Part shown: one piece after another, positions 42,467 through 51,555 of the stretch
Numbering within the stretch: the first letter of the stretch is position 1
Layout: every line of letters starts with the position of its first letter
Assembly (NCBI GenBank): GCA_963774415.1
Contig: CAVZEU010000004.1
Coordinates: 1-64,000 of the forward strand
Direction of reading: 5' to 3'
Length of the DNA stretch: 64,000 nucleotides
Source: SZUA-36 sp963774415
GTDB lineage: Bacteria > Pseudomonadota > Gammaproteobacteria > Xanthomonadales > SZUA-36
The notes under the pieces: generated by a model
The model's input: the letters and a program-made list of their open reading frames with translations, nothing else
Told to the model about the DNA's origin: nothing
Database searches by the model: none
Position numbers and translations under genes: made by a program

Positions 42467-43189
42467 ATGACTGCTACACTATACGCCATGGACAACAGCA
42501 ATTCAGCACCGCCATCGGCGGCCGGCAAAGAGCTCGATTGCGTCGAAGTCACGACCGCCAGCCCGCCGCGTTATGCCGTCATCTGGCTGCACGGACTCGG
42601 CGCGGACGGGCATGATTTCGAACCGGTCGTGCCCTACCTGGGGCTGCCGGCGAACACGCCCGTGCGATTCGTCTTCCCCCATGCGCCGATGCGCCCGGTC
42701 ACGATCAACGCCGGCGCGGTCATGCGCGCCTGGTACGACATCACCGAACTCAGCACCAGCAAGGGGCAGGACGAGGCCGGAATCGGGCACAGCGCGGCCA
42801 AGGTCCGGCAGTTGATCGAGCGCGAGGAGGAGCGCGGGATCGCGGCGCGCAATATCGTACTGGCCGGTTTCTCGCAGGGCGGCGCCATGGCCCTGCACGT
42901 GGGGTTGCGTTTTCCGCGCGCGCTGGCGGGCATCATGGCCCTGTCGGCCTACCTCCTGTTTCCGGAACGCCTCGAGCAGGAATGTTCGCAGGCCAACCGT
43001 GAGACGCCGGTATTCATGGGCCACGGCAGCCACGACCCGATGCTGCCGCTGATGCTGGGCCGGGAAGCGAAAAACAAGCTCGAGGCCTTGCACTGGCCGG
43101 TCGAATGGCATACCTACCCGATTCCGCACTCGGTGTCGCCCGAGGAGATCACTGACATCGGACGGTGGTTGCAAAGCCGGTTTGCCTGA
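42467..43189 (+). CDS. Carboxylesterase/lysophospholipase-type alpha/beta hydrolase
   Basis: The protein has 240 residues from the ATG at 42467. A second ATG at 42488 is equally possible, and neither has a clear ribosome binding site. The nucleophile Ser is in GFSQGGAMAL, with Asp in GSHDPMLP and His in PIPHSVSPEEI. VIWLHGLGADGHDF forms the oxyanion region. It matches bacterial carboxylesterase 2/acyl-protein thioesterase relatives, which cleave short acyl esters in the cytoplasm. It is divergent from lptM and just upstream of algZ. Confidence 0.9.
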   Translation: MTATLYAMDNSNSAPPSAAGKELDCVEVTTASPPRYAVIWLHGLGADGHDFEPVVPYLGLPANTPVRFVFPHAPMRPVTINAGAVMRAWYDITELSTSKGQDEAGIGHSAAKVRQLIEREEERGIAARNIVLAGFSQGGAMALHVGLRFPRALAGIMALSAYLLFPERLEQECSQANRETPVFMGHGSHDPMLPLMLGREAKNKLEALHWPVEWHTYPIPHSVSPEEITDIGRWLQSRFA

Positions 43190-43195
43190 ACGGCC

Positions 43196-44269
43196 ATGGC
43201 GGGTGACGTTGACAACCTTGGTACCGTGTTTCCGCAGGGTGTCTATCCGCCGTCCTTCTGCCGCTGGCGGTTGTTGCTGGCGGTGTTGGCGGTGGCGGAA
43301 ATCTCGGTACTGTTGATCGCGCTGGGCCGGCTGCCCGCGCTCAGCCTGGTTTGGTTGGGCACCGCTTCCCTGTATGCGTTGGCGCTGGCGCTGATCGGGG
43401 CCACGGCGCTGTGCATCAGCCGCGCCTGGCTGCAGCGCCTCTACGCCCGCACCGCCTGGATCACGGCCTGGGTCATCGTCGTCGTGACGACGCTGCTGTT
43501 CAGCTATTCGGCCGGTATCATCGGGACCGTCGTCGGCATGGGCCCCGGCAGGAAGGCTTTTGGTCTGTTCGTGCTGCAAAGCGTGCTGGCCGTGGCCCTG
43601 GTGAGCCTGGCGCTGTTCCGCTACCTGTACGTGCGCAGCCAGTGGCAGGCGCAGGTGCTGGCCCAGTCGGAAGCCAGGGTGCAGGCGCTGCAGGCGCGGA
43701 TCAGGCCGCATTTCCTGTTCAACAGCCTCAACACCATCGCCAGCCTGATCGCCGACGACCCCGCGGGCGCCGAGCATGCCACCGAGGACCTGGCGGACCT
43801 GTTTCGCGGCAGCATGCGCCGCGCCGACCGTCTGATCAGCCTGTCAGAGGAACTCGACCTGGCGGAAAAATACCTGCAGTTGGAGCGCCGCCGCCTCGGC
43901 TCCAGGGTACGTGTCGACTGGCGCGTGGAGGAATTGCCGAAGGCAGCTTCGATTTTGCCGCTGACCTTGCAGCCGCTGTTGGAAAACGCGGTCAACCACG
44001 GGCTGCAACCCCGGCCCGAGGGCGGCGAAATCCGGGTTTACGGCCGCAGCGAAAAGGACAACGTCGTGATTACGATCAGTAACCCGCTGGCCCCGCAAAA
44101 ACCCGGCAGCCAGACAACCGGCAGCCAGGGCCATGGCATGGCGCTGGTAAACATCCGCGAGCGGCTGCGGCTGGCGTTCGGCGCCCAGGCGAGCCTGATA
44201 ACGCACCAGGACAGTGAGCGGTTTTTTGCGGTATTGAGTTTGCCCTATGTTGAATATTCTGATCGTTGA
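43196..44269 (+). CDS. algZ: Sensor histidine kinase AlgZ/FimS-like
   Basis: The 357-residue LytS-type kinase has four predicted N-terminal helices (residues ~25-145), then the phosphoacceptor region RIRPHFLFNSLNTIASLI and an ATPase domain with LLENAVNHGLQP and GHGMALVNIRERL. This family lacks the usual H-box. In Pseudomonas AlgZ acts with AlgR to control twitching motility and surface polysaccharides. The end overlaps algR by 23 bases. Confidence 0.9.
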   Translation: MAGDVDNLGTVFPQGVYPPSFCRWRLLLAVLAVAEISVLLIALGRLPALSLVWLGTASLYALALALIGATALCISRAWLQRLYARTAWITAWVIVVVTTLLFSYSAGIIGTVVGMGPGRKAFGLFVLQSVLAVALVSLALFRYLYVRSQWQAQVLAQSEARVQALQARIRPHFLFNSLNTIASLIADDPAGAEHATEDLADLFRGSMRRADRLISLSEELDLAEKYLQLERRRLGSRVRVDWRVEELPKAASILPLTLQPLLENAVNHGLQPRPEGGEIRVYGRSEKDNVVITISNPLAPQKPGSQTTGSQGHGMALVNIRERLRLAFGAQASLITHQDSERFFAVLSLPYVEYSDR

Positions 44270-44960
44270 CGACGAGGTGCCGGCGCGCAGGCGGCTGCGC
44301 CGCATGCTCTCGGGCATCGACGGGGTACGCATTAGCGGTGAGGCGGCCAGTGGCCAGGAAGCTCTGGTGAAACTGGCGGACGAGCAGCCGGACGTGCTGT
44401 TGCTCGATATTTCCATGCCCGGGCTCGACGGCATGACGCTGGCGCAGACGCTGCAGCAAAGCCCCGATCCGCCGGCCGTCATTTTTTGCACGGCCTTGTC
44501 GGACCAGGCGGTCGAGGCGTTCGAGTGCGACGCGGTCGATTACCTGGTCAAACCCGTGCGCCTGGCGCGCCTGCAGGCGGCGCTGGAGAGAGCGGAGCGG
44601 TTTCTCAGCCAGGGCGGGGCGGCGGGTGAGTCCTTCCTGCGCTCCACGCTCGGCGGCAAGGTCATGCTGTTGCCGCTGTCGGAGCTCATTTACCTGCAGG
44701 CGGAAGACAAGTACACGACGGCGGTGCATACGCGCGGCAGGATGGTCGTGAGCCAGTCGTTGCTGGAACTGGAGCAAGAACACGCGGATGAACTCGTCAG
44801 GGTGCACCGCGGCGTGCTGGTCATGAAATCCCGTATCCGGGGGCTGGAAAAAGGCCCGGACCGCCGCCATTACGTATTGTTGGACGGCAGCGAGGAACGC
44901 CCGCAAATCAGCCGCCGCAACCTGCCGGCAATCAGAAAATTAATCCGGAATCTGACATGA
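44247..44960 (+). CDS. algR: LytTR response regulator AlgR-like
   Basis: The protein has 237 residues. A receiver domain shows the acidic DDE pocket (residues 8-10), phosphoacceptor Asp in LLLDISMPG and the KP of YLVKPVR. A LytTR DNA-binding domain follows (IYLQAEDKYTTAVHTRG, LVRVHRGVLV, ISRRNLPAIR). It is coupled to algZ by overlap and leads into hemC, the same order as in Pseudomonas. Confidence 0.93.
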   Translation: MLNILIVDDEVPARRRLRRMLSGIDGVRISGEAASGQEALVKLADEQPDVLLLDISMPGLDGMTLAQTLQQSPDPPAVIFCTALSDQAVEAFECDAVDYLVKPVRLARLQAALERAERFLSQGGAAGESFLRSTLGGKVMLLPLSELIYLQAEDKYTTAVHTRGRMVVSQSLLELEQEHADELVRVHRGVLVMKSRIRGLEKGPDRRHYVLLDGSEERPQISRRNLPAIRKLIRNLT

Positions 44961-44975
44961 ACAGAAGCTATCCCC

Positions 44976-45908
44976 ATGAATACGAATAGAAGCCATCTCA
45001 GGATCGCCACCCGCAAGAGCGCGCTGGCCATGTGGCAGGCCCGGCATGTGCAGGCATTGTTGCGTGACACCCACGCCGGCCTGGAGGTCGAACTGGTCCC
45101 GATCGTGACGCAGGGTGACCGCATCCTGGACCAGCCGCTGGCGACCATTGGCGGCAAGGGGCTGTTTCTCAAGGAACTGGAGCAGGCGCTGCTGGCGGGC
45201 ACGGCCGACCTGGCGGTGCACTCGATGAAAGACGTACCGGCGGACATGGCCGCGGGCCTGGTGCTGGACGCGGTATTGCCGCGGGCCAACCCGTACGATG
45301 CGCTGATCAGCCGCAATGGCGAGGAGTTGGCCGGGCTGAAAGCGGCCAGCCGCGTTGGCACCTCCAGCCTGCGGCGCCAGGCGCAATTGCTCGCCCTGCG
45401 GCCGGACCTGGAGATACAGGACCTGCGCGGCAACGTCGACACGCGCCTGCGAAAACTCGGGGAAGGCCAGTACGACGCGATTGTCCTGGCCTGCGCCGGG
45501 CTCGAACGTTTGGGCCTTGGCGACCGGATCAGCCAGGTATTGCAACCGCCGGAGTTCGTGCCCGCTTCGACCCAGGGCATCATCGGGCTGCAGTGCCGCC
45601 AAGACGATTCGGCGACACGCACGTTGATCAAACCGCTGGCCGATGAAGCGACCGCGGTGGTCGCGGCGGCGGAACGCACCGTCGCCAGGCAACTGGGCGC
45701 GACCTGCCAGGTTCCGCTGGCCGTGCACGCCGTGCTGGAGACCGGGGTGCTGCGGCTGGCGGCGCTCATCGCCGCGCCGGACGGTGAGACCATCTTCCGC
45801 GCCGACGGGGAAGGCGGCCCCGAAGACGCGGTCGCCCTGGGCGAACGCGTCGCCGCGAAGTTGCTGCAGCAGGGCGCCGGGGACATTCTGTCGGCGCTGC
45901 AGCACTGA
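44976..45908 (+). CDS. hemC: Porphobilinogen deaminase HemC
   Basis: The 310-residue enzyme assembles four porphobilinogens into hydroxymethylbilane. RIATRKSALAMWQARHV, VHSMKDVPADM, GTSSLRRQAQLLALRPDL and LRGNVDTRLRKL are typical. The dipyrromethane cofactor Cys is in GATCQVPLAVHA. It starts 15 bases after algR and is followed by hemD after 23 bases. Confidence 0.97.
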   Translation: MNTNRSHLRIATRKSALAMWQARHVQALLRDTHAGLEVELVPIVTQGDRILDQPLATIGGKGLFLKELEQALLAGTADLAVHSMKDVPADMAAGLVLDAVLPRANPYDALISRNGEELAGLKAASRVGTSSLRRQAQLLALRPDLEIQDLRGNVDTRLRKLGEGQYDAIVLACAGLERLGLGDRISQVLQPPEFVPASTQGIIGLQCRQDDSATRTLIKPLADEATAVVAAAERTVARQLGATCQVPLAVHAVLETGVLRLAALIAAPDGETIFRADGEGGPEDAVALGERVAAKLLQQGAGDILSALQH

Positions 45909-45931
45909 GGCCCTTCCCGCGGCATGGCCAC

Positions 45932-46681
45932 ATGACGCACGTTCTGATCACACGACCGCTGGAGGCAGCGCAGCAATTGGCCGACCGTGTCGGCCAGTTC
46001 GGCCTGCAGCCGATCGTGATGCCGCTTTACGGCTTTCGCGGCAGGGCACCTGGCACCGATTGGCTGGCGCCCTGGCGCGATACGAAGCAGCGCAGGCTGG
46101 CGGTTTTCACCAGCCCCAGGGCGGTGCAGTACGGCCTGGGGCATATCCCCGCCGGGCTGCGCCCCGAACTGGAGTACGCCGCGGTCGGCGCGGCCACCCG
46201 CGCACGCCTGCAAGAGGCGGGCTGCGCGGTCGGGGTGATGGCGTCGGGCGGCTACACCAGTGAAGACCTGCTGGCAGCGCCGGCGCTGGCCGCCGCGGCG
46301 GGAGCGGCGGTGATCTTTGCGGCGCCGGGCGGCCGCGAGGCCCTGGCCGCGGGCCTCGAGCGCCTGGGCTGGAAGGTCGCGACCGCGATGGTCTATGAGC
46401 GTTGCCCGTTGCGGCCGGGGCAGGACCAGGTGGACGCGATTGACGCCGCCGGTAGCCTGCTCAGTGTCTGGACCAGCGTTGCGGCCATTGAACTGGCCGA
46501 AAAATACCTGCCGGGCGCCGCCTGGAAAAAACTGCTGGCCTCGCCCATGCTGGTGATCTCGGCGCGTATGGCGCATCATTTACAGGACAAGGGCGCCCTC
46601 AGTACGAGCGTGGCCGCGGGTCCCGGAAATGACGATTTGCTGCAATCTGTAAGGCAACTGGCCACAACCGATGGACGATGA
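45932..46681 (+). CDS. hemD: Uroporphyrinogen-III synthase HemD
   Basis: The 249-residue enzyme closes hydroxymethylbilane to uroporphyrinogen III. The family is weakly conserved, but VLITRPLEAAQQLADRV, VFTSPRAVQYGL, AAVGAATRARLQEAG, and the late VWTSVAAIELAEKYL and ISARMAH segments fit. Position between hemC and hemX supports the call. It overlaps hemX by 11 bases. Confidence 0.93.
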   Translation: MTHVLITRPLEAAQQLADRVGQFGLQPIVMPLYGFRGRAPGTDWLAPWRDTKQRRLAVFTSPRAVQYGLGHIPAGLRPELEYAAVGAATRARLQEAGCAVGVMASGGYTSEDLLAAPALAAAAGAAVIFAAPGGREALAAGLERLGWKVATAMVYERCPLRPGQDQVDAIDAAGSLLSVWTSVAAIELAEKYLPGAAWKKLLASPMLVISARMAHHLQDKGALSTSVAAGPGNDDLLQSVRQLATTDGR

Positions 46682-47873
46682 GCAAGTGAACGAACAGACC
46701 GATCTGACAACCAGCGACCCCGTGGACAAGTTACTGAACGGCAAGCAACCGCCGCCCCGCGGCCGGGGCCTGGCGATCGTCGCCCTGTTGCTTGCGCTGG
46801 GCGCGGGTGGCGCCAGCGGCTGGCTTTGGTGGCAGGAATACAACAAGGAGAAAACGGGTTCCGGGCTCGAGACCTCGGTCGCGGATCTGGAGCACAAGCA
46901 ACAGGCGCTGGAACAGAAGCTCGATAAGTTCGGGCAGCGGCTCGACGCAGCCGCGCAGCAAGCCGATCCCGGCGAATTTGCCCGCTTGCAGAGCCGCGTG
47001 CAGGAACTGGCCGGGCAGCTGGACGGGATCAAGCGCCAGGACGCCGGCCAGAAGGCCACGGAAGCGGCCTTGCAGGGCAGCGTGCGCTCGCTGGAGCAGC
47101 GCCTTGCGGCCGCTGAATCCGGGTTGGCCAGCCTCGCGGCCAACAGCCAGAACTCGGCGGTGGATCTCGCCATCGAAGAAATTGATTTTCTGCTGCGGGT
47201 GGCCAGCGAGCGCCTGCAGTTGTTCGCGGACCCGCAAGCCGCTGACCAGGCCCTGCAGGCTGCCGACGTACAAATCGCGGCGCTCAAGGACCCGTTGTTT
47301 CTGAGCGTGCGGCAGCGAATTGCAGATGCCCGCAGCGCGCTGGCGGCGGTCCCTGAAATCGACCGCGTCAAGCTCTCGGCGCGCCTGTCCGACCTGCAAA
47401 AGGATATCGCCGGCCTGGCATTTCCGGGCGACAACAGCGCGCGCCCCCCATCCCGGGCGCAGGCGGAGGAGGGCTGGTGGCAAAGCTTCAAGCGGTCCCT
47501 GGCCTCGCTGGTCACCGTCAGGCGGCGGGTTCCGGGTGAGCCCTCGCGGCTGACCATCGCCGACCGGGAATACCTGCGCCAGGGCATCTGGCTGCAACTC
47601 GAATCCGCCCGCCTGGCGCTGATGCGCCGCGACGCCGACACCTACCAGGCGTCGCTGCAGCGTGTCGAGACGACCCTGCAACAGTTTTTCGATCCGGCCA
47701 ATGCCGCGGTCAAAGCGATGCACCACGCGGTCGGCGCCATGGAGCAGATCGATATTGCGCCGCCGATGCCGGATATCAGCGCGCCGTGGCTGCAATTGCG
47801 CCAGTTGCGTGACAGCCGCCGCCTGCTCAGGTCCGCACCGGCACCCGCGGGCAGCGGGGACGACAAGGCATGA
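46671..47873 (+). CDS. hemX: HemX-like membrane protein
   Basis: The protein has 400 residues. A single membrane helix lies near residues 28-50 (LAIVALLLALGAGG), followed by a coiled coil (VADLEHKQQALEQKLDKFGQRLDAAAQQ) and a large periplasmic domain containing VDLAIEEIDFLLRVASERL and REYLRQGIWLQLESARLALMR. HemX is found with the heme genes, but its exact role is unsettled. Despite similarity in name it is not a proven uroporphyrinogen methyltransferase. Confidence 0.9.
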   Translation: MDDEQVNEQTDLTTSDPVDKLLNGKQPPPRGRGLAIVALLLALGAGGASGWLWWQEYNKEKTGSGLETSVADLEHKQQALEQKLDKFGQRLDAAAQQADPGEFARLQSRVQELAGQLDGIKRQDAGQKATEAALQGSVRSLEQRLAAAESGLASLAANSQNSAVDLAIEEIDFLLRVASERLQLFADPQAADQALQAADVQIAALKDPLFLSVRQRIADARSALAAVPEIDRVKLSARLSDLQKDIAGLAFPGDNSARPPSRAQAEEGWWQSFKRSLASLVTVRRRVPGEPSRLTIADREYLRQGIWLQLESARLALMRRDADTYQASLQRVETTLQQFFDPANAAVKAMHHAVGAMEQIDIAPPMPDISAPWLQLRQLRDSRRLLRSAPAPAGSGDDKA

Positions 47874-49084
47874 AGCGCGGCTTGCTGGTCGCCTTGCTGT
47901 TGTTGCTGCTGCTGGCGGCGGGTGCGCTTGCGCCCGTGTTCAAGGCGGACCCCGGTCACGTGGTGGTCAATTTCGGCGGCTGGACGCTGGAAACCAGCGT
48001 GCTGGTGTTAATCGGGGCGCTGTTGCTGGCCTGGCTGGGTTTGCAGATCGTGACCTGGTTGTGGCGCAAACCGATTACGACCGCACGGCGGCTCAGCGAG
48101 CAGCGCGCGATCCGGCAGCTCGAGAAAGGCCTGCTGGCATTGACGGAAGGCGACTGGAAAACGGCCGAGAAAGCACTGGAAAAGTCCGCCGGTAAACACG
48201 GCAAAACGACGGCGCGGTACCTGGCGGCGGCGCAGGCGGCGGAGGGACAGGACGCCGGTGAGCGGCGCGAATACTACCTGGAACAGGCCGACAGCGGGGG
48301 CGGCAAGAAGCGTTTCCTGGTCCAGTTGACGCGGGCGCGGATGCTGCTGGCCAACGGCGAGAGCACGGCGGCGCTGCCCTTGCTGCAGGACCTCTACCAA
48401 CGCCGGCGCCGGCACCCGCAGGTGCTGGAGTTGCTGGCGCGTTGCTACCGCGACCTGGGTCGATGGGACGAATTACAGGCGCTGCTGCCGGCCCTGCAGA
48501 AGGCGGACATCCTCGATCAGGAAGAGACCGGGGAGATCGAGACGGAAGTGGCGGTAAACCGGCTCAAGAGCGCATCCGACGCCGAAGAATTGCAGTCGGT
48601 GTGGAAGAGCTTTCATCGCCCGATGCGCGCCCATACCTCGGTCCTGGATGCATTTGCCGGGGCGGCGGCGAGGCTGGGGCAACCCGAACTGGCCGAATCG
48701 GTATTGGTCCACGCCCTCAAGGACACCTGGGCCCCACCGCTATTGCTGCGCTACGGCGACCCGAACGTGACGGATCGCTCGAAACGCATGAAGCAATGCG
48801 AGAAATGGTTGAAACAACATCCCGACGATGCGGCGCTGCACCTGGCGCTGGGCCGCCTGTGCGCCGGAGAATCAATATGGGGCAAGGCCCGCGAGCACGT
48901 CGTCAGGAGCATCGAGCTCGAACCCAGCAGCATGGGTTACGACAGCCTCGGCCAGCTGCTCGAGCGCCAGGGGGAAATGGAACTGGCCACCGCCTGCTTC
49001 CGCAACGCGTTGCGCATGAGCCAGGGGCAGGCGCCGCAGCCGCTGCCGGCGATCGGCGCGCGGCTGTCCGCACCGCAGACTTAA
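47870..49084 (+). CDS. hemY: HemY, TPR-containing membrane protein
   Basis: The protein has 404 residues and its start overlaps hemX by four bases. Two N-terminal helices (residues ~3-22 and ~44-64) anchor it, followed by tetratricopeptide-like helices (LARCYRDLGRWDELQALLPAL, LALGRLCAGESIWGKAREHV, LGQLLERQGEMELATACF). It is linked to late heme synthesis by position and may organise protein complexes. It is not the Gram-positive protoporphyrinogen oxidase that shares its name. Confidence 0.92.
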   Translation: MKRGLLVALLLLLLLAAGALAPVFKADPGHVVVNFGGWTLETSVLVLIGALLLAWLGLQIVTWLWRKPITTARRLSEQRAIRQLEKGLLALTEGDWKTAEKALEKSAGKHGKTTARYLAAAQAAEGQDAGERREYYLEQADSGGGKKRFLVQLTRARMLLANGESTAALPLLQDLYQRRRRHPQVLELLARCYRDLGRWDELQALLPALQKADILDQEETGEIETEVAVNRLKSASDAEELQSVWKSFHRPMRAHTSVLDAFAGAAARLGQPELAESVLVHALKDTWAPPLLLRYGDPNVTDRSKRMKQCEKWLKQHPDDAALHLALGRLCAGESIWGKAREHVVRSIELEPSSMGYDSLGQLLERQGEMELATACFRNALRMSQGQAPQPLPAIGARLSAPQT

Positions 49085-49486
49085 ATGACGTCATTCCCGC
49101 GCAGGCGGGCTCGGGCTCCGGGCTCCAATAGCGCCATCTAAGACGAATCTGGATCTGTTCAAATGAATTGCGACGATCGGTGTTTGGTCAAGCCCGCTAC
49201 CCTATTCGCGACTGGCGTGCCGCTCCTGCTCTTGGGTACCCTTTGAAGATGCCGAGGAATGACGCAGCGATTGCCAGGAATGAACAGGGATGTTCATTCC
49301 AGCGAGGCCCGGCTCCGGACGGGCCGTGCCGAGCGGTGGCAACAAGCAAGGAGTGACGAGGGCAGCCGCGTAGCGGCCATCTGATAGGGTTGCCTTTTCT
49401 TTTGGTTACTTTTCTTTGGGCACGCAAAGAAAAGTCACTCGCCGACAGGCGAAACCAGGCGCCCGCTGTGAGCGGAAAGCCGGGCC
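49085..49486. other. Intergenic region with dispersed repeat
   Basis: No gene is supported. Most of the gap is taken by the 212-bp repeat at 49245-49456, which carries two strong hairpins. It separates hemY from a convergent gene. Confidence 0.6.
49245..49456 (+). repeat. 212-bp dispersed repeat, copy 1
   Basis: This element matches 59052-59263 in the opposite orientation, over the same length. It has two internal perfect inverted repeats: GGAATGAACA/TGTTCATTCC (49277-49300, loop GGGA) and ACTTTTCTTTG/CAAAGAAAAGT (49408-49435, loop GGCACG), plus a CGCCGACAGGCG dyad. Both copies lie between convergent genes, so it may act as a two-way terminator or a nucleoid-associated element. It carries no transposase. 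Confidence 0.75.
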
Positions 49487-50533
49487 TTAATGGGGTCGTT
49501 TCAACACCCTGACGGGCACGTCCAGCCCGAACTCGAACGAATCGAAGAATATCCGTTGCTGGTGAGCGCCGTGTTCCATGAAGGCGCGGCGGGCATTCTC
49601 GATCATGGCGGGCGGGCCGCTCATGTAGATGTCAAAAGCGTTCAGGTCCGGGTGCTGCGACAGCACGGCCTCGTGCACGAAGCCGGCGAAATGTCCGCTG
49701 GCATCGTTGCCGGGTTCGGTCAGCGCGGTCGAGTAGCTGATATGTTCGTTCTGGTCCGCCCAGCGCCGGGCCTTGTCGTGCATGTAAAGCTCGCGGGTCG
49801 TGCGTGCGCCCCAGAACAGGTGCAGCGGCCGCTTGTCGCGGTGCGCCAACAGGTCCTCGATCATGGATTTGAGCGGCGCGAAGCCGGTGCCGCCGCCCAT
49901 CAGTATCATCGGTCTCGACGGCTCGTCGTTGCGGACGAAAAAGGTGCCCAGCGGACCCTCCAGGCGCAGGATGTCGCGCTCGCGCAGTTCGTCGAAGACC
50001 CAGCCGGTGAAGTCGCCGCCCTCGACATGGCGAATATGCAGTTCGATCTCGTCTTCGTGCTGTGGGGCGCTGGCGATGGAAAAGGCGCGGCGTTTGCCCT
50101 CCGGCAACAGCACGTCGACGTACTGTCCGGCCAGGAACTGCAACCGCTGGGCGGCGGGCAGTTTCAACCTCAAGAGGACGACATCGTCGCTCAGGGCGGT
50201 TTTTTCGATCACCCTGACCGGCATCTTGCGCACCTGGATGTCCCTGACCGCCTCGATTTCCCTGGCGCGGACGACCAGGTCTTCCAGCGGCTCCGCCTGG
50301 CACAACAGCACCTCGCCCTTCGCCGCCTCCTCGTCGCTGAGCGCCAGCGGCGGGTGAAACGGGTAATGCACGCGCCCGGATTCGAGCTTGCCCTGGCAGC
50401 TGCCGCAGGTACCGTTTTTGCAGCTATAGGGCAACATCACGCCCTGCCGGAGCGCGGCGGTGAGCACCGATTCACCTTCGCGCACGGTGAAGGTCTTGCC
50501 GTTGCCGGTCAAACGGACCTGAAATTGTTTCAT
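49487..50533 (-). CDS. Ferredoxin-NAD(P)H reductase fusion (CDP-6-deoxy-delta-3,4-glucoseen reductase-like)
   Basis: The 348-residue protein has three domains. An N-terminal plant-type [2Fe-2S] ferredoxin (CKNGTCGSCQGK with a further Cys in LLCQAEP) is followed by an FAD domain (RRAFSIASAP) and an NAD(P) domain (LMGGGTGFAPLKSMI). The order matches CDP-6-deoxyglucoseen reductase (AscD) and phenol/toluene-type oxygenase reductases. No sugar or oxygenase gene is adjacent, so it probably supplies electrons to an unlinked partner. Confidence 0.88.
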   Translation of the reverse strand: MKQFQVRLTGNGKTFTVREGESVLTAALRQGVMLPYSCKNGTCGSCQGKLESGRVHYPFHPPLALSDEEAAKGEVLLCQAEPLEDLVVRAREIEAVRDIQVRKMPVRVIEKTALSDDVVLLRLKLPAAQRLQFLAGQYVDVLLPEGKRRAFSIASAPQHEDEIELHIRHVEGGDFTGWVFDELRERDILRLEGPLGTFFVRNDEPSRPMILMGGGTGFAPLKSMIEDLLAHRDKRPLHLFWGARTTRELYMHDKARRWADQNEHISYSTALTEPGNDASGHFAGFVHEAVLSQHPDLNAFDIYMSGPPAMIENARRAFMEHGAHQQRIFFDSFEFGLDVPVRVLKRPH

Positions 50534-50766
50534 GGCGGGGTTGTTGTCATTGGAAATATCGCGGTTTTGAGGCTGACCGGTTGGTATTGTCGCCTAAAAC
50601 AGCCCGTCTAAAAAGCGGCAACGGCCACCGTGTTGCAGCCGGCTACGTCTTTTACCATGTCCTGGCGGCCCAATAATGATAACCTTTGCGCGTCCATTTG
50701 AGGCGCACAATTGGGTGCCCCTTGGGTTGCGGGCCCACCCCGTTAAGCGACTTAGAACTGCTTTTG

Positions 50767-51552
50767 ATGCCTTCCCTCGTGTCAGTGCTGCGATTGATCG
50801 TCAGAGCCTTGCTGCTGGCCCTGTTCCTGCTGCTGGTCCTTCCGGTGCTTGGCTGGATCAACTACCAGCAGCGTCTCGACACCCGCGCCGCCCGCGGCAA
50901 GGCGGAAGCGGCGACGAACTGCGTGGCCTCGGCCGTATTGTGGATCTTCGGCGTGCGTGTCAGGTGCAGCGGCCGGCCGGCCGACGGCCCGGTGCTGATC
51001 GCGGCCAACCACCTGACCTGGCTCGATACCTTCGTGCTGCACAGTGTTCGCACCATGGGCTTCGTCGCCAAGGCGGAAATCGACAGCTGGCCGGTACTGC
51101 GATTCATGGCCCGCGCCGGCGGCACGATATTCCACCGGCGCGGCAGCCAGGACTCATCGCAGGACGCGGTCTCGGCGATGGTCGCGAGGTTGAACAGCGG
51201 CCGCCGGGTCGCCATTTTCCCGGAAGGCGGGGTCCTGCCCGGCGCGGAGATTCACCACTTCCACGCGCGCATGTTCCGGGCCGCGGTGGACGCCGGCTGT
51301 CCGGTCCAGCCGGTCATGATCCGCTACATCAGCGGTGGTGAGAGGGACGATGACGTGACTTTCCGCAGCGGCGAGAACATGCCGGGTAACGTTTTCAGGA
51401 TGCTGGCCAGGCGCGGCGTCGAGGCCGACATCAGGTTTCTGCCGTTGATCGAGACCGCCGGCCGGCCGCGCCGCGCGCTGGCGGAGCAGGCACAGGCAGC
51501 CATCGCCGGGTGTTACGACGGCCCGCCGGCGGGACCGGGCGCGAAGAACTGA
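50767..51552 (+). CDS. Lysophospholipid acyltransferase (PlsC-like)
   Basis: The protein has 261 residues from the ATG at 50767. The frame continues upstream, but this start puts a membrane helix (residues ~8-33) at the N-terminus. Acyltransferase motifs are NHLTWLD (H-x4-D), GTIFHRRGS and FPEGGVL. It likely acylates lysophosphatidic acid or a related acceptor at the inner membrane. The next gene, an alpha/beta hydrolase, starts three bases downstream. Confidence 0.88.
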   Translation: MPSLVSVLRLIVRALLLALFLLLVLPVLGWINYQQRLDTRAARGKAEAATNCVASAVLWIFGVRVRCSGRPADGPVLIAANHLTWLDTFVLHSVRTMGFVAKAEIDSWPVLRFMARAGGTIFHRRGSQDSSQDAVSAMVARLNSGRRVAIFPEGGVLPGAEIHHFHARMFRAAVDAGCPVQPVMIRYISGGERDDDVTFRSGENMPGNVFRMLARRGVEADIRFLPLIETAGRPRRALAEQAQAAIAGCYDGPPAGPGAKN

Positions 51553-51555
51553 AGC

